Assembly: GCF_002024165.1 (NCBI RefSeq)
Contig: NZ_MWQN01000001.1
Coordinates: forward strand, 1,860,001-1,924,000
Length of the DNA stretch: 64,000 nucleotides
Direction of reading: 5' to 3'
DNA from: Embleya scabrispora
Lineage (GTDB): Bacteria; Actinomycetota; Actinomycetes; Streptomycetales; Streptomycetaceae
The notes below the pieces were generated by a model. That model made no database searches. It was not told the DNA's origin and saw only the letters and a program-made list of their open reading frames with translations. Of this stretch, positions 27,021 through 35,445 are shown one piece after another. Position 1 is the first letter of the stretch. Each line of letters begins with the position of its first letter. Made by a program: the position numbers and the translations under genes.

Positions 27021-28220
27021 TCAGGCCGGCGGCGCCGCCGAGGGCGAGCGCGTGGCCGTACGCTCCTCGGGCCCGCCGCGTCGCCTGCGCCGCCACCACA
27101 CCAGCGGCACCGCCCCGATCAGCCCGGCCGCCATCGGGGTACCGCCGATCACGTCGAGCCCGAGGCCCGGCTGGTCGAAGGTGCCCGGCACGCCGAGGCC
27201 GTGGATCCGGTTCAGCGGCCACACCACGGTGAACGCGCGGCCGATCACCTGGTCCTTGTCCACCGTCCCGTTGAACGGCTGGTCCATGTGATAGCGCGAA
27301 TCGGACGAGTTGTCCCGGTTGTCGCCCATCAGCCAGATCCGGCCCTTGGGCACGGTCACGTCGAACACCTTCGTCGACGGGGCCACGCCCTTCTTCAGGT
27401 ACGAACTCTCGTCCAGCGGCTTGCCGTTGACCATGAGCCGGCCCTGCGCGTCGCAACACTGGACCCGGTCGCCGCCGACCCCGATCACCCGCTTGATCAG
27501 GTCCTTCTCGTCGGCGGACGGCATCAGGCCGACCCAGGACATGCCCTTTTGCAGCCCGCGCACCACCGCGTTGTCGGACTGCTTCGGCGCCTCCTGGAGC
27601 CAGTTGCCCGGATCGTGGAAGACCACCACCTGGCCCCGCTCCGGCTCCGCGCCGAACCACGGCGAGAACTTGTTCACCAGGACCCGGTCGCCGACCTTGA
27701 TGGTGTTCTCCATCGACTCCGACGGAATCGAGAACGCCTGCACGAGGAAGGTCTTGATGAGCAGCGCCAGGACCACCGCGATCACCAGAAGCAGCGGCAG
27801 TTCCTTCCAGAACGACCCCTTCTTCTTGCGCCGTTCGCCCGAGTCCGAGGCGCCCTCGTCGGTGCCCGACGCCTCGGGTCCACCGGTACCCTCCGGCTCG
27901 CCGGAGTCACCGGCTCCGCCGGAGTCGCCCGGACCACCCGGTCCGCCGGGGCCGTCCGCGTCCGGCGGTCCGCCCGCACCCGGACCACCGGTCGCGGGGG
28001 TCGGCGCCACCGGCGGGAAGATCGGCGCCGCGTCGGTGGCGGCCCCGTTCTTCGGATGTTTCACCAGATCGGGCGACTGCCGGGGCCCGTCCCCGCTCGT
28101 TGGTTGGGTCGGTGGCGCTCCGGGATCATGCGGCGCGTCGGTCGGGTGCCGCTCGTGCGGCTCCCGCCCACGATCGTCGTCTCCACCTGCGGATCGCGCT
28201 CCGATCACGACTTCCCCCAC
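27021..28220 (-). CDS. lepB: signal peptidase I (third of three)
   Basis: Membrane serine protease that removes signal peptides from secreted proteins. It has 399 residues: a cytoplasmic Gly/Pro/Asp-rich leader of about 135 residues, a transmembrane helix (LPLLLVIAVVLALLIKTFLV), the nucleophile Ser169 and the general base Lys243 in LIKRVIGVGGD, and a second hydrophobic segment near the C-terminus. The serine box reads PSESM instead of the usual PSGSM. The GTG at 28220 has GAGGAGG five bases upstream and overlaps the end of the preceding signal peptidase gene by 16 bp. Last of three tandem paralogues. Confidence 0.93.
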   Translation of the reverse strand: MGEVVIGARSAGGDDDRGREPHERHPTDAPHDPGAPPTQPTSGDGPRQSPDLVKHPKNGAATDAAPIFPPVAPTPATGGPGAGGPPDADGPGGPGGPGDSGGAGDSGEPEGTGGPEASGTDEGASDSGERRKKKGSFWKELPLLLVIAVVLALLIKTFLVQAFSIPSESMENTIKVGDRVLVNKFSPWFGAEPERGQVVVFHDPGNWLQEAPKQSDNAVVRGLQKGMSWVGLMPSADEKDLIKRVIGVGGDRVQCCDAQGRLMVNGKPLDESSYLKKGVAPSTKVFDVTVPKGRIWLMGDNRDNSSDSRYHMDQPFNGTVDKDQVIGRAFTVVWPLNRIHGLGVPGTFDQPGLGLDVIGGTPMAAGLIGAVPLVWWRRRRRGGPEERTATRSPSAAPPA

Positions 28221-29335
28221 GGCGCCTCCTCGTACCCGTGCAGGCCACACGGCACCCGGTCGGGGCTGTCCACCGGCTGCCCACAGCTCTGTCTTGATGA
28301 TTTCCGACCCGTGCCGCGCACGTCGCCGGGTCGATGTCGACCCCACGGGGCCGGCATGCGCCGGCGCGAGCGTACACGTCGGCGTAGCAGGACCAGCGGA
28401 ACCGCACCCACCATTCCCATAACGACCGGGGTGGGCGGGAGAATCGCAACCGACAGGGCTTTGTTCCCGAACGTGTCCGGAACCGGCAGCCGATGCGCGC
28501 GACCGAACGGCCAGGCCACCAGGACGGCCCGACCGACCACATCGTCCACCGGGATCGTGCCCTGATAGGGCCGATCCATATGTGCCCGCGAGTCGGCCGA
28601 GTCACCGCGATGGTCGCCCATCACCCACAGCCGCCCCTTGGGCACGGTCACACTGAAGCGTTTTTCCGAGGGCGCGTTGCCCTTGTACAGGTAGGGCTCG
28701 TCCAGCGGAACACCGTTCACGGTGATTCGCCCGGACGGGTCGCAGCAGGCCACCGTGTCGCCGCCGACCCCGATCACCCGCTTGATCAGGTCCTGTTCGT
28801 CGTCCGAGGGCAACATGCCCACGAACACGAGTCCCTGCTTGAACTGCTTGAGTCCGGGCGGCGGGTCGTCCGTCTCCTTCTTGCCCAGCCAGCCGCCCGG
28901 GTCCTTGAAGACGACCACCTGGCCGCGCTCGGGGGTCCACCCGAACCACGGCGAGAACTTGTCCACCAAGACCCGGTCGCCGACGTCGATGGTGTGCTCC
29001 ATCGACCCCGAGGGGATGTAGAACGCCTGCACCAGAAACGTCTTGATCAGCAGCGCGAGGGCGAGCGCGATCACCGCGAGCATCGGCAGTTCGCGCCACA
29101 GCGGCACCACCTTGTCCTTGCGCCGCGAACGCCTGCCCCGACGCCGGCGCGCGGGGGCGGGGGTCGGCGCCTCGACCGACGGCGCCGCACGGACGGGCTC
29201 GGCCTCGCCGAGCGCCACCGCGCCCGCGACCTCCGGGGTGGGGAGCGGACCGGCCCCGCCGTCGGGGTGGGGGCCCGGCCGCGCGGGCACCGGATCGGCG
29301 GCCCGGGCGCCCTTGGGCTTGCCGCGTCTACCCAC
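28205..29335 (-). CDS. lepB: signal peptidase I (second of three)
   Basis: 376-residue signal peptidase with an N-terminal basic leader, a transmembrane helix from about residue 84 to 104, Ser111 in PSGSMEHT and Lys185 in DLIKRVIGVGGD; the box GDHRGDSADSR marks the family. A second hydrophobic segment lies at about residues 300-325, followed by an Arg-rich and Cys-containing tail. The GTG at 29335 overlaps the end of the upstream paralogue by 8 bp, and the stop overlaps the downstream paralogue, so all three are translationally coupled. Confidence 0.93.
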   Translation of the reverse strand: MGRRGKPKGARAADPVPARPGPHPDGGAGPLPTPEVAGAVALGEAEPVRAAPSVEAPTPAPARRRRGRRSRRKDKVVPLWRELPMLAVIALALALLIKTFLVQAFYIPSGSMEHTIDVGDRVLVDKFSPWFGWTPERGQVVVFKDPGGWLGKKETDDPPPGLKQFKQGLVFVGMLPSDDEQDLIKRVIGVGGDTVACCDPSGRITVNGVPLDEPYLYKGNAPSEKRFSVTVPKGRLWVMGDHRGDSADSRAHMDRPYQGTIPVDDVVGRAVLVAWPFGRAHRLPVPDTFGNKALSVAILPPTPVVMGMVGAVPLVLLRRRVRSRRRMPAPWGRHRPGDVRGTGRKSSRQSCGQPVDSPDRVPCGLHGYEEAPWGKS

Positions 29336-30578
29336 GGCGGTCGAAGTCCGACCGATCGAAGGTCTTCGGCCGATCCGCGCCCCGGATCCGCCCGAACGGC
29401 CAGATGATCCACTGCGCGCGCCCGATCACCCGGCTCTCCGGCACCATGCCGCCGCCGGGGTCGCCCAGGTGGTCGCGCGAGTCGGCCGAGTTGCTGCGAT
29501 GGTCGCCCATGACCCAGAGCTTTCCCTTGGGCACCGCGGCCTCGAACGGGAAGTCGGAGGGCTTGTCGCCCGGATGCAGGTAGTCGCCCTCGTCCAGCGG
29601 CACCCCGTTGACGGTGACCCGACCCTGCGTGTCGCAACACTTGACCACGTCGCCGCCGATCCCGATCACCCGCTTCACGAAGTCGTTGTCGTCGGGGTTG
29701 GTGAAGCCGAACACCCCACCGAGCTTGCGCAGCGCGCCGGTCACCGGGTCGGGCGAGCCGCTCTCGGGGGTGAACGAGCCGCGCCCGTCGAAGACGATCA
29801 TGTCGCCGCGGTGGATGTCCCCGTACTTGTAGGCGAGTTTGTTCACCAGGACCCGGTCGCCGACCTCGAGCGTGTTCTCCATCGAACCGCTGGGGATCAC
29901 GAACGGCTGGGCGACCCACGAGTTCACCACCAGGACGACGACCATCGCGATCGCGACCAGCAGCGGGAGTTCGACCCACGCGGGCATCCGCCGCCGACGC
30001 GGCGCATCGGGGGCGCCCTCGGTATCGGGGCCCGACTCGGACTCGGAATCGGCCTCGGCGTCACCATCGGGGCCGGCATCGGACTCGGCCCCGGCAACGG
30101 CGTCGGCCTCGCGTGCGGTCGCGGTCCCCGACGCGGTCACGGCCTCCGACGCGGTCCCAGCCTCGGCCGCGGCCTCGGATGCGGTCCCAGCCTCGGCCGC
30201 GGTCCCAGTCCCGATCCCGGATACCGTCCCGATCCCGGGCTCGGATGTCGTCTCGACCGCCGAACCCGCCCCGCCCTCGGGGGTATCGGCCTTCACCGGC
30301 CCCTTCGACGGCACATCGGCACCCGCCTCGGCGGCCGAGCCGACGCCCGCAGCGCCACCCGCGCCCGCGCCCGCCGGCGAATCCTTTGCGAAATCAGGGG
30401 ACTTCGGCACCTCCGGCGCCACCCCGAGCGCCCCGTCGAGCCCGCCCCCGTGACCGTTCCCGCCCGACGCCCGTCCCAGGACACGCGAAGGCCGCGCCTC
30501 CACGACCTCGGTGGACGAGGTACCGGCGGATTCCTCCGCCGTGGAGGCACGGCCTCTGCTCTGCTCTGCGTCGTCCAT
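29328..30578 (-). CDS. lepB: signal peptidase I (first of three) with long acidic repetitive leader
   Basis: About 416 residues. The first ~195 residues are a cytoplasmic, low-complexity leader rich in Ala, Gly, Ser, Glu and Asp with short repeats of the type AEAGTASEA, encoded in part by a 22-base sequence repeated 30 bp apart (30151 and 30181). Then come a transmembrane helix, Ser232 in PSGSMENT, Lys302 in FVKRVIGIGGD and GDHRSNSADSR. No C-terminal membrane segment, unlike the other two. The start is taken as the ATG at 30578; a GTG directly before it is also possible. It is preceded by rplS on the same strand. Confidence 0.92.
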   Translation of the reverse strand: MDDAEQSRGRASTAEESAGTSSTEVVEARPSRVLGRASGGNGHGGGLDGALGVAPEVPKSPDFAKDSPAGAGAGGAAGVGSAAEAGADVPSKGPVKADTPEGGAGSAVETTSEPGIGTVSGIGTGTAAEAGTASEAAAEAGTASEAVTASGTATAREADAVAGAESDAGPDGDAEADSESESGPDTEGAPDAPRRRRMPAWVELPLLVAIAMVVVLVVNSWVAQPFVIPSGSMENTLEVGDRVLVNKLAYKYGDIHRGDMIVFDGRGSFTPESGSPDPVTGALRKLGGVFGFTNPDDNDFVKRVIGIGGDVVKCCDTQGRVTVNGVPLDEGDYLHPGDKPSDFPFEAAVPKGKLWVMGDHRSNSADSRDHLGDPGGGMVPESRVIGRAQWIIWPFGRIRGADRPKTFDRSDFDRRG

Positions 30579-30643
30579 CACGAACGAGCCTAGCGTCCGG
30601 GTCGACTCGCCATGGGCGAGGCACCCCGGGTGTGGCGCACGGG

Positions 30644-31003
30644 TCAGCGCGTCGGACGGTCCGAGCGCTTCTCCTTGATCTTCGCGGCCTTGCCGCGCAG
30701 GTCACGCATGTAGTAGAGCTTCGCGCGACGCACGGCGCCGCGGGTGACCAGCTCGATCTTCTCGATCACCGGGGTGTGCACCGGGAAGGTGCGCTCCACG
30801 CCGACGCCGTAGCTGACCTTGCGGACCGTGAAGGTCTCGCGGACGCCGTCGCCCTGGCGACGCAGCACGAAGCCCTGGAAGACCTGGACGCGGGACTTGT
30901 TGCCTTCGATGACGCGCACGTGCACCTTGAGGGTGTCGCCGGGACGGAAGTCCGGGACGTCGTCCCGCAGGGATGCGGCATCGATGTGGTCGAGCTTGTT
31001 CAT
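30644..31003 (-). CDS. rplS: 50S ribosomal protein L19
   Basis: Ribosomal protein at the interface of the two subunits, 119 residues (usual length about 115). Typical segments are [42 protein letters not shown] and [20 protein letters not shown]. The ATG at 31003 gives the conserved N-terminus ([12 protein letters not shown]). It follows trmD by 155 bp; this gap contains a set of complementary 9-mers that could form alternative structures. Confidence 0.97.
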   Translation of the reverse strand: MNKLDHIDAASLRDDVPDFRPGDTLKVHVRVIEGNKSRVQVFQGFVLRRQGDGVRETFTVRKVSYGVGVERTFPVHTPVIEKIELVTRGAVRRAKLYYMRDLRGKAAKIKEKRSDRPTR

Positions 31004-31024
31004 CTCGCGTCGCTTTCTCGGGGG

Positions 31025-31173
31025 TGCCACAGGTCACCCACGGGGATTCGGAGTTACGAAAGGGGGGTCGCCGGTCCCGAATGGCGCTCCCCCTGTGGCA
31101 GGGGTGCCGTCCGGCTCCCGGGGAGACCCGGTCCGGATCGGGACATGGCAACAGCGTCTCAGTCTGCCACAGG
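31025..31173 (-). promoter_or_regulatory. putative RNA switch in the trmD-rplS gap
   Basis: On the transcribed (minus) strand CCTGTGGCA occurs at 31173-31165, its complement TGCCACAGG at 31100-31092, and CCTGTGGCA again at 31033-31025, 22 bases before the rplS ATG. The middle copy can pair with only one of the outer two, and it can also close on itself (CCCCTG-CCA-CAGGGG). The first copy overlaps the last codons of trmD. This looks like an attenuator or translation switch for L19. Confidence 0.45.
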
Positions 31174-31977
31174 TGGGTCGACCCGATGAAACCGGCCGTC
31201 CCGCTCGACCCAGCCCAGCTCGGCGAGCAGCGCCCGGTCCTTCTTGTCCACCGCCGCGGGATCGATCCGGCCGATCAGGTCGGGCCGGTGCGCCGAGGTC
31301 CGGCGCAGCGCCTCGTCCCGCCGCCAACGGGCGATCGCGCCGTGGTTCCCGGACACCGTGATCGGCGGCACCTCGCGCCCGCGCCACTCGGCGGGCTTGG
31401 TGTACACCGGGCCCTCCAGGAGGTTGGCCATCGCGCCCGGCGCGAACGAGTCGTCCCGGTGCGATTCCGCGTTGCCCAGCACTCCCGGCAGCAGCCGGGC
31501 CACCGCCTCGACCATGACCAGCACGGCCACCTCGCCGCCCGCGAGCACGTAGTCGCCGATGGACACCTCGTCCACCCGCATCCGGGTCGCCGCCTCGTCC
31601 AGGACCCGCCGGTCGATGCCCTCGTACCGGGCGGGCGCGAACAGCAGCCACGGCTCCTCGGCCAGTTCGACCGCGAGGTCCTGGGTGAACGGCCGGCCCG
31701 ACGGCGTGGGCACGATCATCCGGGGCACCGGGGCCGCCGCGCTCTCGCCCTGCTCCAGCACGGCGTCCAGCGCGAGGCCCCACGGCTCGGGCTTCATCAC
31801 CATGCCGGGGCCGCCGCCGTACGGGGTGTCGTCGACGGTCTTGTGCACGTCGTACGTCCAGTCCCGGAGCTGGTGCAGGTGCACGTCCAGCAGGCCCTTG
31901 GCGCACGCCTTGCCGACCAGCGAGACGTCCAGCGGGGCCAGGTATTCGGGAAAGATGGTGACGACGTCGATCCTCAC
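31159..31977 (-). CDS. trmD: tRNA (guanine-N1-)-methyltransferase
   Basis: SPOUT-fold enzyme that methylates G37 of tRNAs and prevents +1 frameshifting. It has 272 residues. Motifs are [36 protein letters not shown]-type RYEGIDRRV and the AdoMet-binding trefoil knot [13 protein letters not shown]. Its ATG overlaps the rimM stop by four bases. Member of the conserved rpsP-khpA-rimM-trmD-rplS group. Confidence 0.97.
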   Translation of the reverse strand: MRIDVVTIFPEYLAPLDVSLVGKACAKGLLDVHLHQLRDWTYDVHKTVDDTPYGGGPGMVMKPEPWGLALDAVLEQGESAAAPVPRMIVPTPSGRPFTQDLAVELAEEPWLLFAPARYEGIDRRVLDEAATRMRVDEVSIGDYVLAGGEVAVLVMVEAVARLLPGVLGNAESHRDDSFAPGAMANLLEGPVYTKPAEWRGREVPPITVSGNHGAIARWRRDEALRRTSAHRPDLIGRIDPAAVDKKDRALLAELGWVERDGRFHRVDPPVAD

Positions 31978-32543
31978 GACGGGTCCTCGGACGTGTCGCC
32001 CTCCGCCGGGTCCGGCACCGCGAGCACCGCGTCCTCCGCGTCGAGCAGGCCCGGCGGCGGGGTGATCACCGCGCGCTGGTTCTCCAGGTCGATCTCCGGC
32101 ACGATCTGCCGCACGAACGGGATCATCACCTCGCGCCCGTCCGCGCGGCGGACCATGAGCAGGTCCTGCGAGGGCAGGTGGGCCACCTCGGTGATCTCGC
32201 CGACCGCCTCGCCGTCGACCGTGACCACGTCCAGCCCGATCAGCTGGTGGTCGTAGAACTCCTCGGGATCCTCGGGGAGTTCGTCCGGGTCGATCTCGGC
32301 GATCAGCAGCGTGTTGCGCAGCGCCTCGGCGCCGCTGCGGGTGGTCACGCCCTCGATGCTCAGCAGCAGTCGACCGCTGTGCACCCGGCCGTCGGCGATG
32401 GTCAGCGGACCGACTGACGGCGGGTCGGTCATCAGCACCGCTCCGGGCGCGAGCCGCAGTTCGGGCTCGTCGGTACGGACCTCGACGGTCACCTGGCCCT
32501 TGATGCCGTGTGCCTTGCCGATACGGCCGACCACAAGCTGCAC
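31974..32543 (-). CDS. rimM: ribosome maturation factor RimM
   Basis: Assists assembly of the 30S subunit head by binding S19. It has 189 residues with the N-terminal RimM domain ([25 protein letters not shown]), a linker, and the PRC-barrel-like C-terminal part ([31 protein letters not shown]). The start is GTG/ATG at 32543. It overlaps trmD by four bases; a strong hairpin separates it from khpA upstream. Confidence 0.96.
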   Translation of the reverse strand: MQLVVGRIGKAHGIKGQVTVEVRTDEPELRLAPGAVLMTDPPSVGPLTIADGRVHSGRLLLSIEGVTTRSGAEALRNTLLIAEIDPDELPEDPEEFYDHQLIGLDVVTVDGEAVGEITEVAHLPSQDLLMVRRADGREVMIPFVRQIVPEIDLENQRAVITPPPGLLDAEDAVLAVPDPAEGDTSEDPS

Positions 32544-32579
32544 CTGCGACTCCTCAATCTCTGCCGGGAAATGCCAAGA

Positions 32580-32613
32580 AGCTGCCCGGCGGATGGAACT
32601 CCGCCGGGCAGCT
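32580..32613 (-). terminator. hairpin between khpA and rimM
   Basis: A perfect 14-bp stem, AGCTGCCCGGCGGA with TCCGCCGGGCAGCT, six-base loop. It could terminate part of the rpsP-khpA transcripts, or be a processing site separating rpsP-khpA from rimM-trmD. Confidence 0.8.
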
Positions 32614-32640
32614 CCCGGTTGGACGTGATGTCCGGGTACG

Positions 32641-32880
32641 TCAGCGAACCTGGTCGACGTCGACGAGGTCGACGCGGACTCCCCGGCCGCCGAGCGCGGT
32701 CACGACGGTACGCAGCGCACGCGCGGTGCGGCCACCTCGCCCGATGACCTTCCCGAGGTCCTCGGGGTGAACCCGGACCTCGAGAATGCGGCCGCGGCGA
32801 AGATTACGCGCCCGTACCTTGACCTCGTCCGGATGCTCGACGATGCCCTTGACCAAGTGTTCGAGGGCTTCCTCGAGCAC
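32641..32880 (-). CDS. khpA: KH-domain RNA-binding protein KhpA
   Basis: A 79-residue single KH domain protein. The GXXG loop is GRGG in [21 protein letters not shown]. In other bacteria KhpA pairs with KhpB/EloR and binds many RNAs. Start 2 bp after the rpsP stop, so the two are co-translated. It is found at this position in most actinobacteria. Confidence 0.95.
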   Translation of the reverse strand: MLEEALEHLVKGIVEHPDEVKVRARNLRRGRILEVRVHPEDLGKVIGRGGRTARALRTVVTALGGRGVRVDLVDVDQVR

Positions 32881-32882
32881 GG

Positions 32883-33350
32883 TCAGCCCTCGTTAGCGGC
32901 GGTCTCGGCGGCGGCTTCGCCCTCGGCGGCCGGAGTCTCGGTCTCGGCGGCGGCCTCGACCTTCTTCTCCTTCTTGGCCTTCGGCGTGGTGGCGCCGTCC
33001 TTGGGCTCGTCCATCGCCTCGCGGGCGGCGGCTTCGAAGAGCGACTTCTTGTCGGCCTTCTCGGCGGCGACCAGGAGCGGGGCCGGGGCCGGCTCGCCCT
33101 TGTACTTCTGCCAGTCGCCGGTCAGCTTGAGGATGTGCGCGACGGGCTCGGTCGGCTGCGCGCCGACACCCAGCCAGTAGAGCGCACGCTCGGAGTCGAC
33201 CTCGATACGCGAGGGGTTCTCCATCGGGTGGTAGATACCGATCTCCTCGATCGCCCGACCGTCACGCTTGGTGCGGGCGTCGGCGACGACGATGCGGTAG
33301 TGGGGCGAACGGATCTTGCCCAGGCGCTTCAGCTTGATCTTGACTGCCAC
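32883..33350 (-). CDS. rpsP: 30S ribosomal protein S16
   Basis: Ribosomal protein of 155 residues; the core ([31 protein letters not shown], then [12 protein letters not shown]) covers the first ~85 residues. The rest is a Lys/Glu/Ala-rich tail longer than in most bacteria but common in streptomycetes. First gene of the rpsP-khpA-rimM-trmD-rplS group, divergent from proS; the 267-bp gap upstream must hold both promoters. Confidence 0.96.
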   Translation of the reverse strand: MAVKIKLKRLGKIRSPHYRIVVADARTKRDGRAIEEIGIYHPMENPSRIEVDSERALYWLGVGAQPTEPVAHILKLTGDWQKYKGEPAPAPLLVAAEKADKKSLFEAAAREAMDEPKDGATTPKAKKEKKVEAAAETETPAAEGEAAAETAANEG

Positions 33351-33617
33351 GAGAGTGGTGTCTCCTGCATCTTGACGTGGGTGAACAGCCGGCGTTCACG
33401 TGGGGACATGAGGCTCGGCTGATCGTGGACACGGTAAGCATGCGGAGAGAGGGTCCGGCAATGCCCCGGGTACTCAGCTCGCCATTCTGCCAGACTTCCG
33501 GGCGCCGACCAAAGCCGGGGCGACGGCCGGGGGAAAACCCGGGTGGCCGAGCCTCGCGCGGCTTTTAGAATGCAGGTCGCACGCCCTTCCCCCTAGTCGT
33601 TAGGTCGCCACGGTCTC

Positions 33618-35324
33618 ATGCGTTGGTCCGAACTGTACGTACCCACTCTCCGTCAGGACCCCGCCGACGCCGACGCGGTCAGCCACCGTCTGCTCGTGCG
33701 CGCGGGCTACATCCGGCAGCTGATGGCCGGCCACTACTCGCTGCTGCCGCTCGCGGTGCGGGTGCGCGCGAAGGTCGTGCGGATCATCCGCGAGGAGATG
33801 GACCGGATCGGCGCGCAGGAGATGATCCTGCCGACCATGCATCCGGCCGAGATCTGGCAGAAGAGCGGTCGCTGGGAGGTCATGGGCGACGAGATGTTCC
33901 GGCTCGTGGACCGCAAGGGCACCGACCTGGCGCTCGGCATGACGCACGAGGAAATCTTCACGACCCTCGCGCTCGAACTCAGCTCCTATCGCGACCTGCC
34001 CCAGACCTGGTACCAGTTCCAGACCAAGTTCCGGGACGAGCCCAGGCCCAAGAGCGGCCTGATCCGGGTGCGCGAGTTCACCATGAAGGACTCGTACAGC
34101 TTCGACCTGGACGCCGAGGGGCTGGACCGCTCGTTCGAGGCGCACCGGCAGGCGTACGTCCGCATCTTCCAGCGGCTGAACATCCCGGCGATCGCGGTGC
34201 AGGCGTCCAGCGGCACCATGGGCGGCAGCGGCTCGACCGAGTTCATGTGCCCGTCGGCGGCCGGCGAGGACCTCGTCGTGCACTGTCCGAACTGCGATTA
34301 CGCGGCCAACGTGGAGAAGGCCACGTCCACGCTCGCGCCGATCGAGGACGGCCCGGGGCTCGACGCGCCGGAGCGGTTCGACACCCCCGGCGTCAAGACC
34401 ATCGAGAACCTGACCAAGGCGCACGGCGTCGCGGCCGACCGGCAGATCAAGACGCTGGTCTACATGGTCGGCGGGCAGCTCACACTGGCCCTGCTGCGCG
34501 GGGACCACGCGCTGGTCGAGCAGAAGCTGATCGACACCACCGGCTCCAACGACGTGCGCCCGGCCACGCCCGACGAGATCAAGGCCGCGCTCGGCGCGTA
34601 CCCGGGCAGCCTGGGCGGGGTCGGCGTGAGCGACCTGCCGATCCTGGCCGACGAGGCGCTGCGGGGTCGCCGGGACATGGTCACCGGCGCCAACGTGGAC
34701 AAGACGCACGTGCGCGGCGTGGACGTCGAGCGGGACATCGCGGTGGGCCGCTGGGTGGACCTGCGCGAGGTGGTGGCCGGCGAGCCGTGCCCGAAGTGCG
34801 GCACCGGCCTGGAGGTCGAGCAGACGGTCGAGATCGGCCACATCTTCAAGCTCGGCGACAGGTACACCGACGTGCTCGGGGTGAACGTGCTCGGCGCGGA
34901 CGGCGAGCGGATCACCCCGGTCATGGGCAGCTACGGCATCGGCGTCGAGCGCGCGATGGCCGCGATGGTCGAGACGCACCACGACAAGAACGGCATCGTG
35001 TGGCCGGTCTCGGTGGCGCCGTTCGAGGTCGCGGTCGCGCTGCTCGACGTCGACGACGAGAAGTCGCGCACCACCGCCGAGGAGATCTACGCGGAGCTGG
35101 GGCGGCAGCGGGTGGACACGATCCTGGACGACCGCGCCGAGCGGCCCGGGGTGAAGTTCAAGGACATCGAACTGGTCGGCATCCCGTTCCGGGTGACCGT
35201 CGGCGCCCGCAGCCTGGCCGAGGGCAACGTGGAGATCGTCTCGCGCGCGAGCGGCGAAAAGGCCCTGGTGCCGGTCGCCGAGGCGGTCGAGTACGTGCGC
35301 AGGCTGGTCCTCGACGCGAGCTGA
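33618..35324 (+). CDS. proS: prolyl-tRNA synthetase (bacterial type)
   Basis: Charges tRNA-Pro. It has 568 residues: class II motif 1 (EMILPTMHPAEIWQKSGRW), motif 2 (TWYQFQTKFRDEPRPKSGLIRVREFTMKDSYSFD), an inserted YbaK-like editing domain around residues 225-385, motif 3 (GSYGIGVERAMAAMVE) and the anticodon-binding domain at the end. The start is the ATG at 33618; the upstream TTAGGT is a weak binding site. Its location between rpsP and ffh differs from the S. coelicolor order as I remember it, suggesting a local rearrangement. A clear terminator follows. Confidence 0.96.
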   Translation: MRWSELYVPTLRQDPADADAVSHRLLVRAGYIRQLMAGHYSLLPLAVRVRAKVVRIIREEMDRIGAQEMILPTMHPAEIWQKSGRWEVMGDEMFRLVDRKGTDLALGMTHEEIFTTLALELSSYRDLPQTWYQFQTKFRDEPRPKSGLIRVREFTMKDSYSFDLDAEGLDRSFEAHRQAYVRIFQRLNIPAIAVQASSGTMGGSGSTEFMCPSAAGEDLVVHCPNCDYAANVEKATSTLAPIEDGPGLDAPERFDTPGVKTIENLTKAHGVAADRQIKTLVYMVGGQLTLALLRGDHALVEQKLIDTTGSNDVRPATPDEIKAALGAYPGSLGGVGVSDLPILADEALRGRRDMVTGANVDKTHVRGVDVERDIAVGRWVDLREVVAGEPCPKCGTGLEVEQTVEIGHIFKLGDRYTDVLGVNVLGADGERITPVMGSYGIGVERAMAAMVETHHDKNGIVWPVSVAPFEVAVALLDVDDEKSRTTAEEIYAELGRQRVDTILDDRAERPGVKFKDIELVGIPFRVTVGARSLAEGNVEIVSRASGEKALVPVAEAVEYVRRLVLDAS

Positions 35325-35343
35325 CCCGCGCGAAAGCCCCGAA

Positions 35344-35375
35344 GCGCCCCCGCCGAACACACCCGGCGGGGGCGC
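35344..35375. terminator. terminator after proS
   Basis: A perfect 12-bp stem GCGCCCCCGCCG with CGGCGGGGGCGC and an 8-base loop, 20 bp after the proS stop and 70 bp beyond the end of the convergent alkylsulfatase gene. Confidence 0.88.
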
Positions 35376-35445
35376 TCGAGCAACGATCGACGTCCGCCGC
35401 CGTCGTCGTTCGCCGAGCACCCCCTCCGACGGTGCCGCGAGACGG

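Noticed and set aside
33351-33617. T-box or other leader before proS
   Set aside because: No specifier or T-box sequence is present, and proS in this group is not usually T-box controlled.
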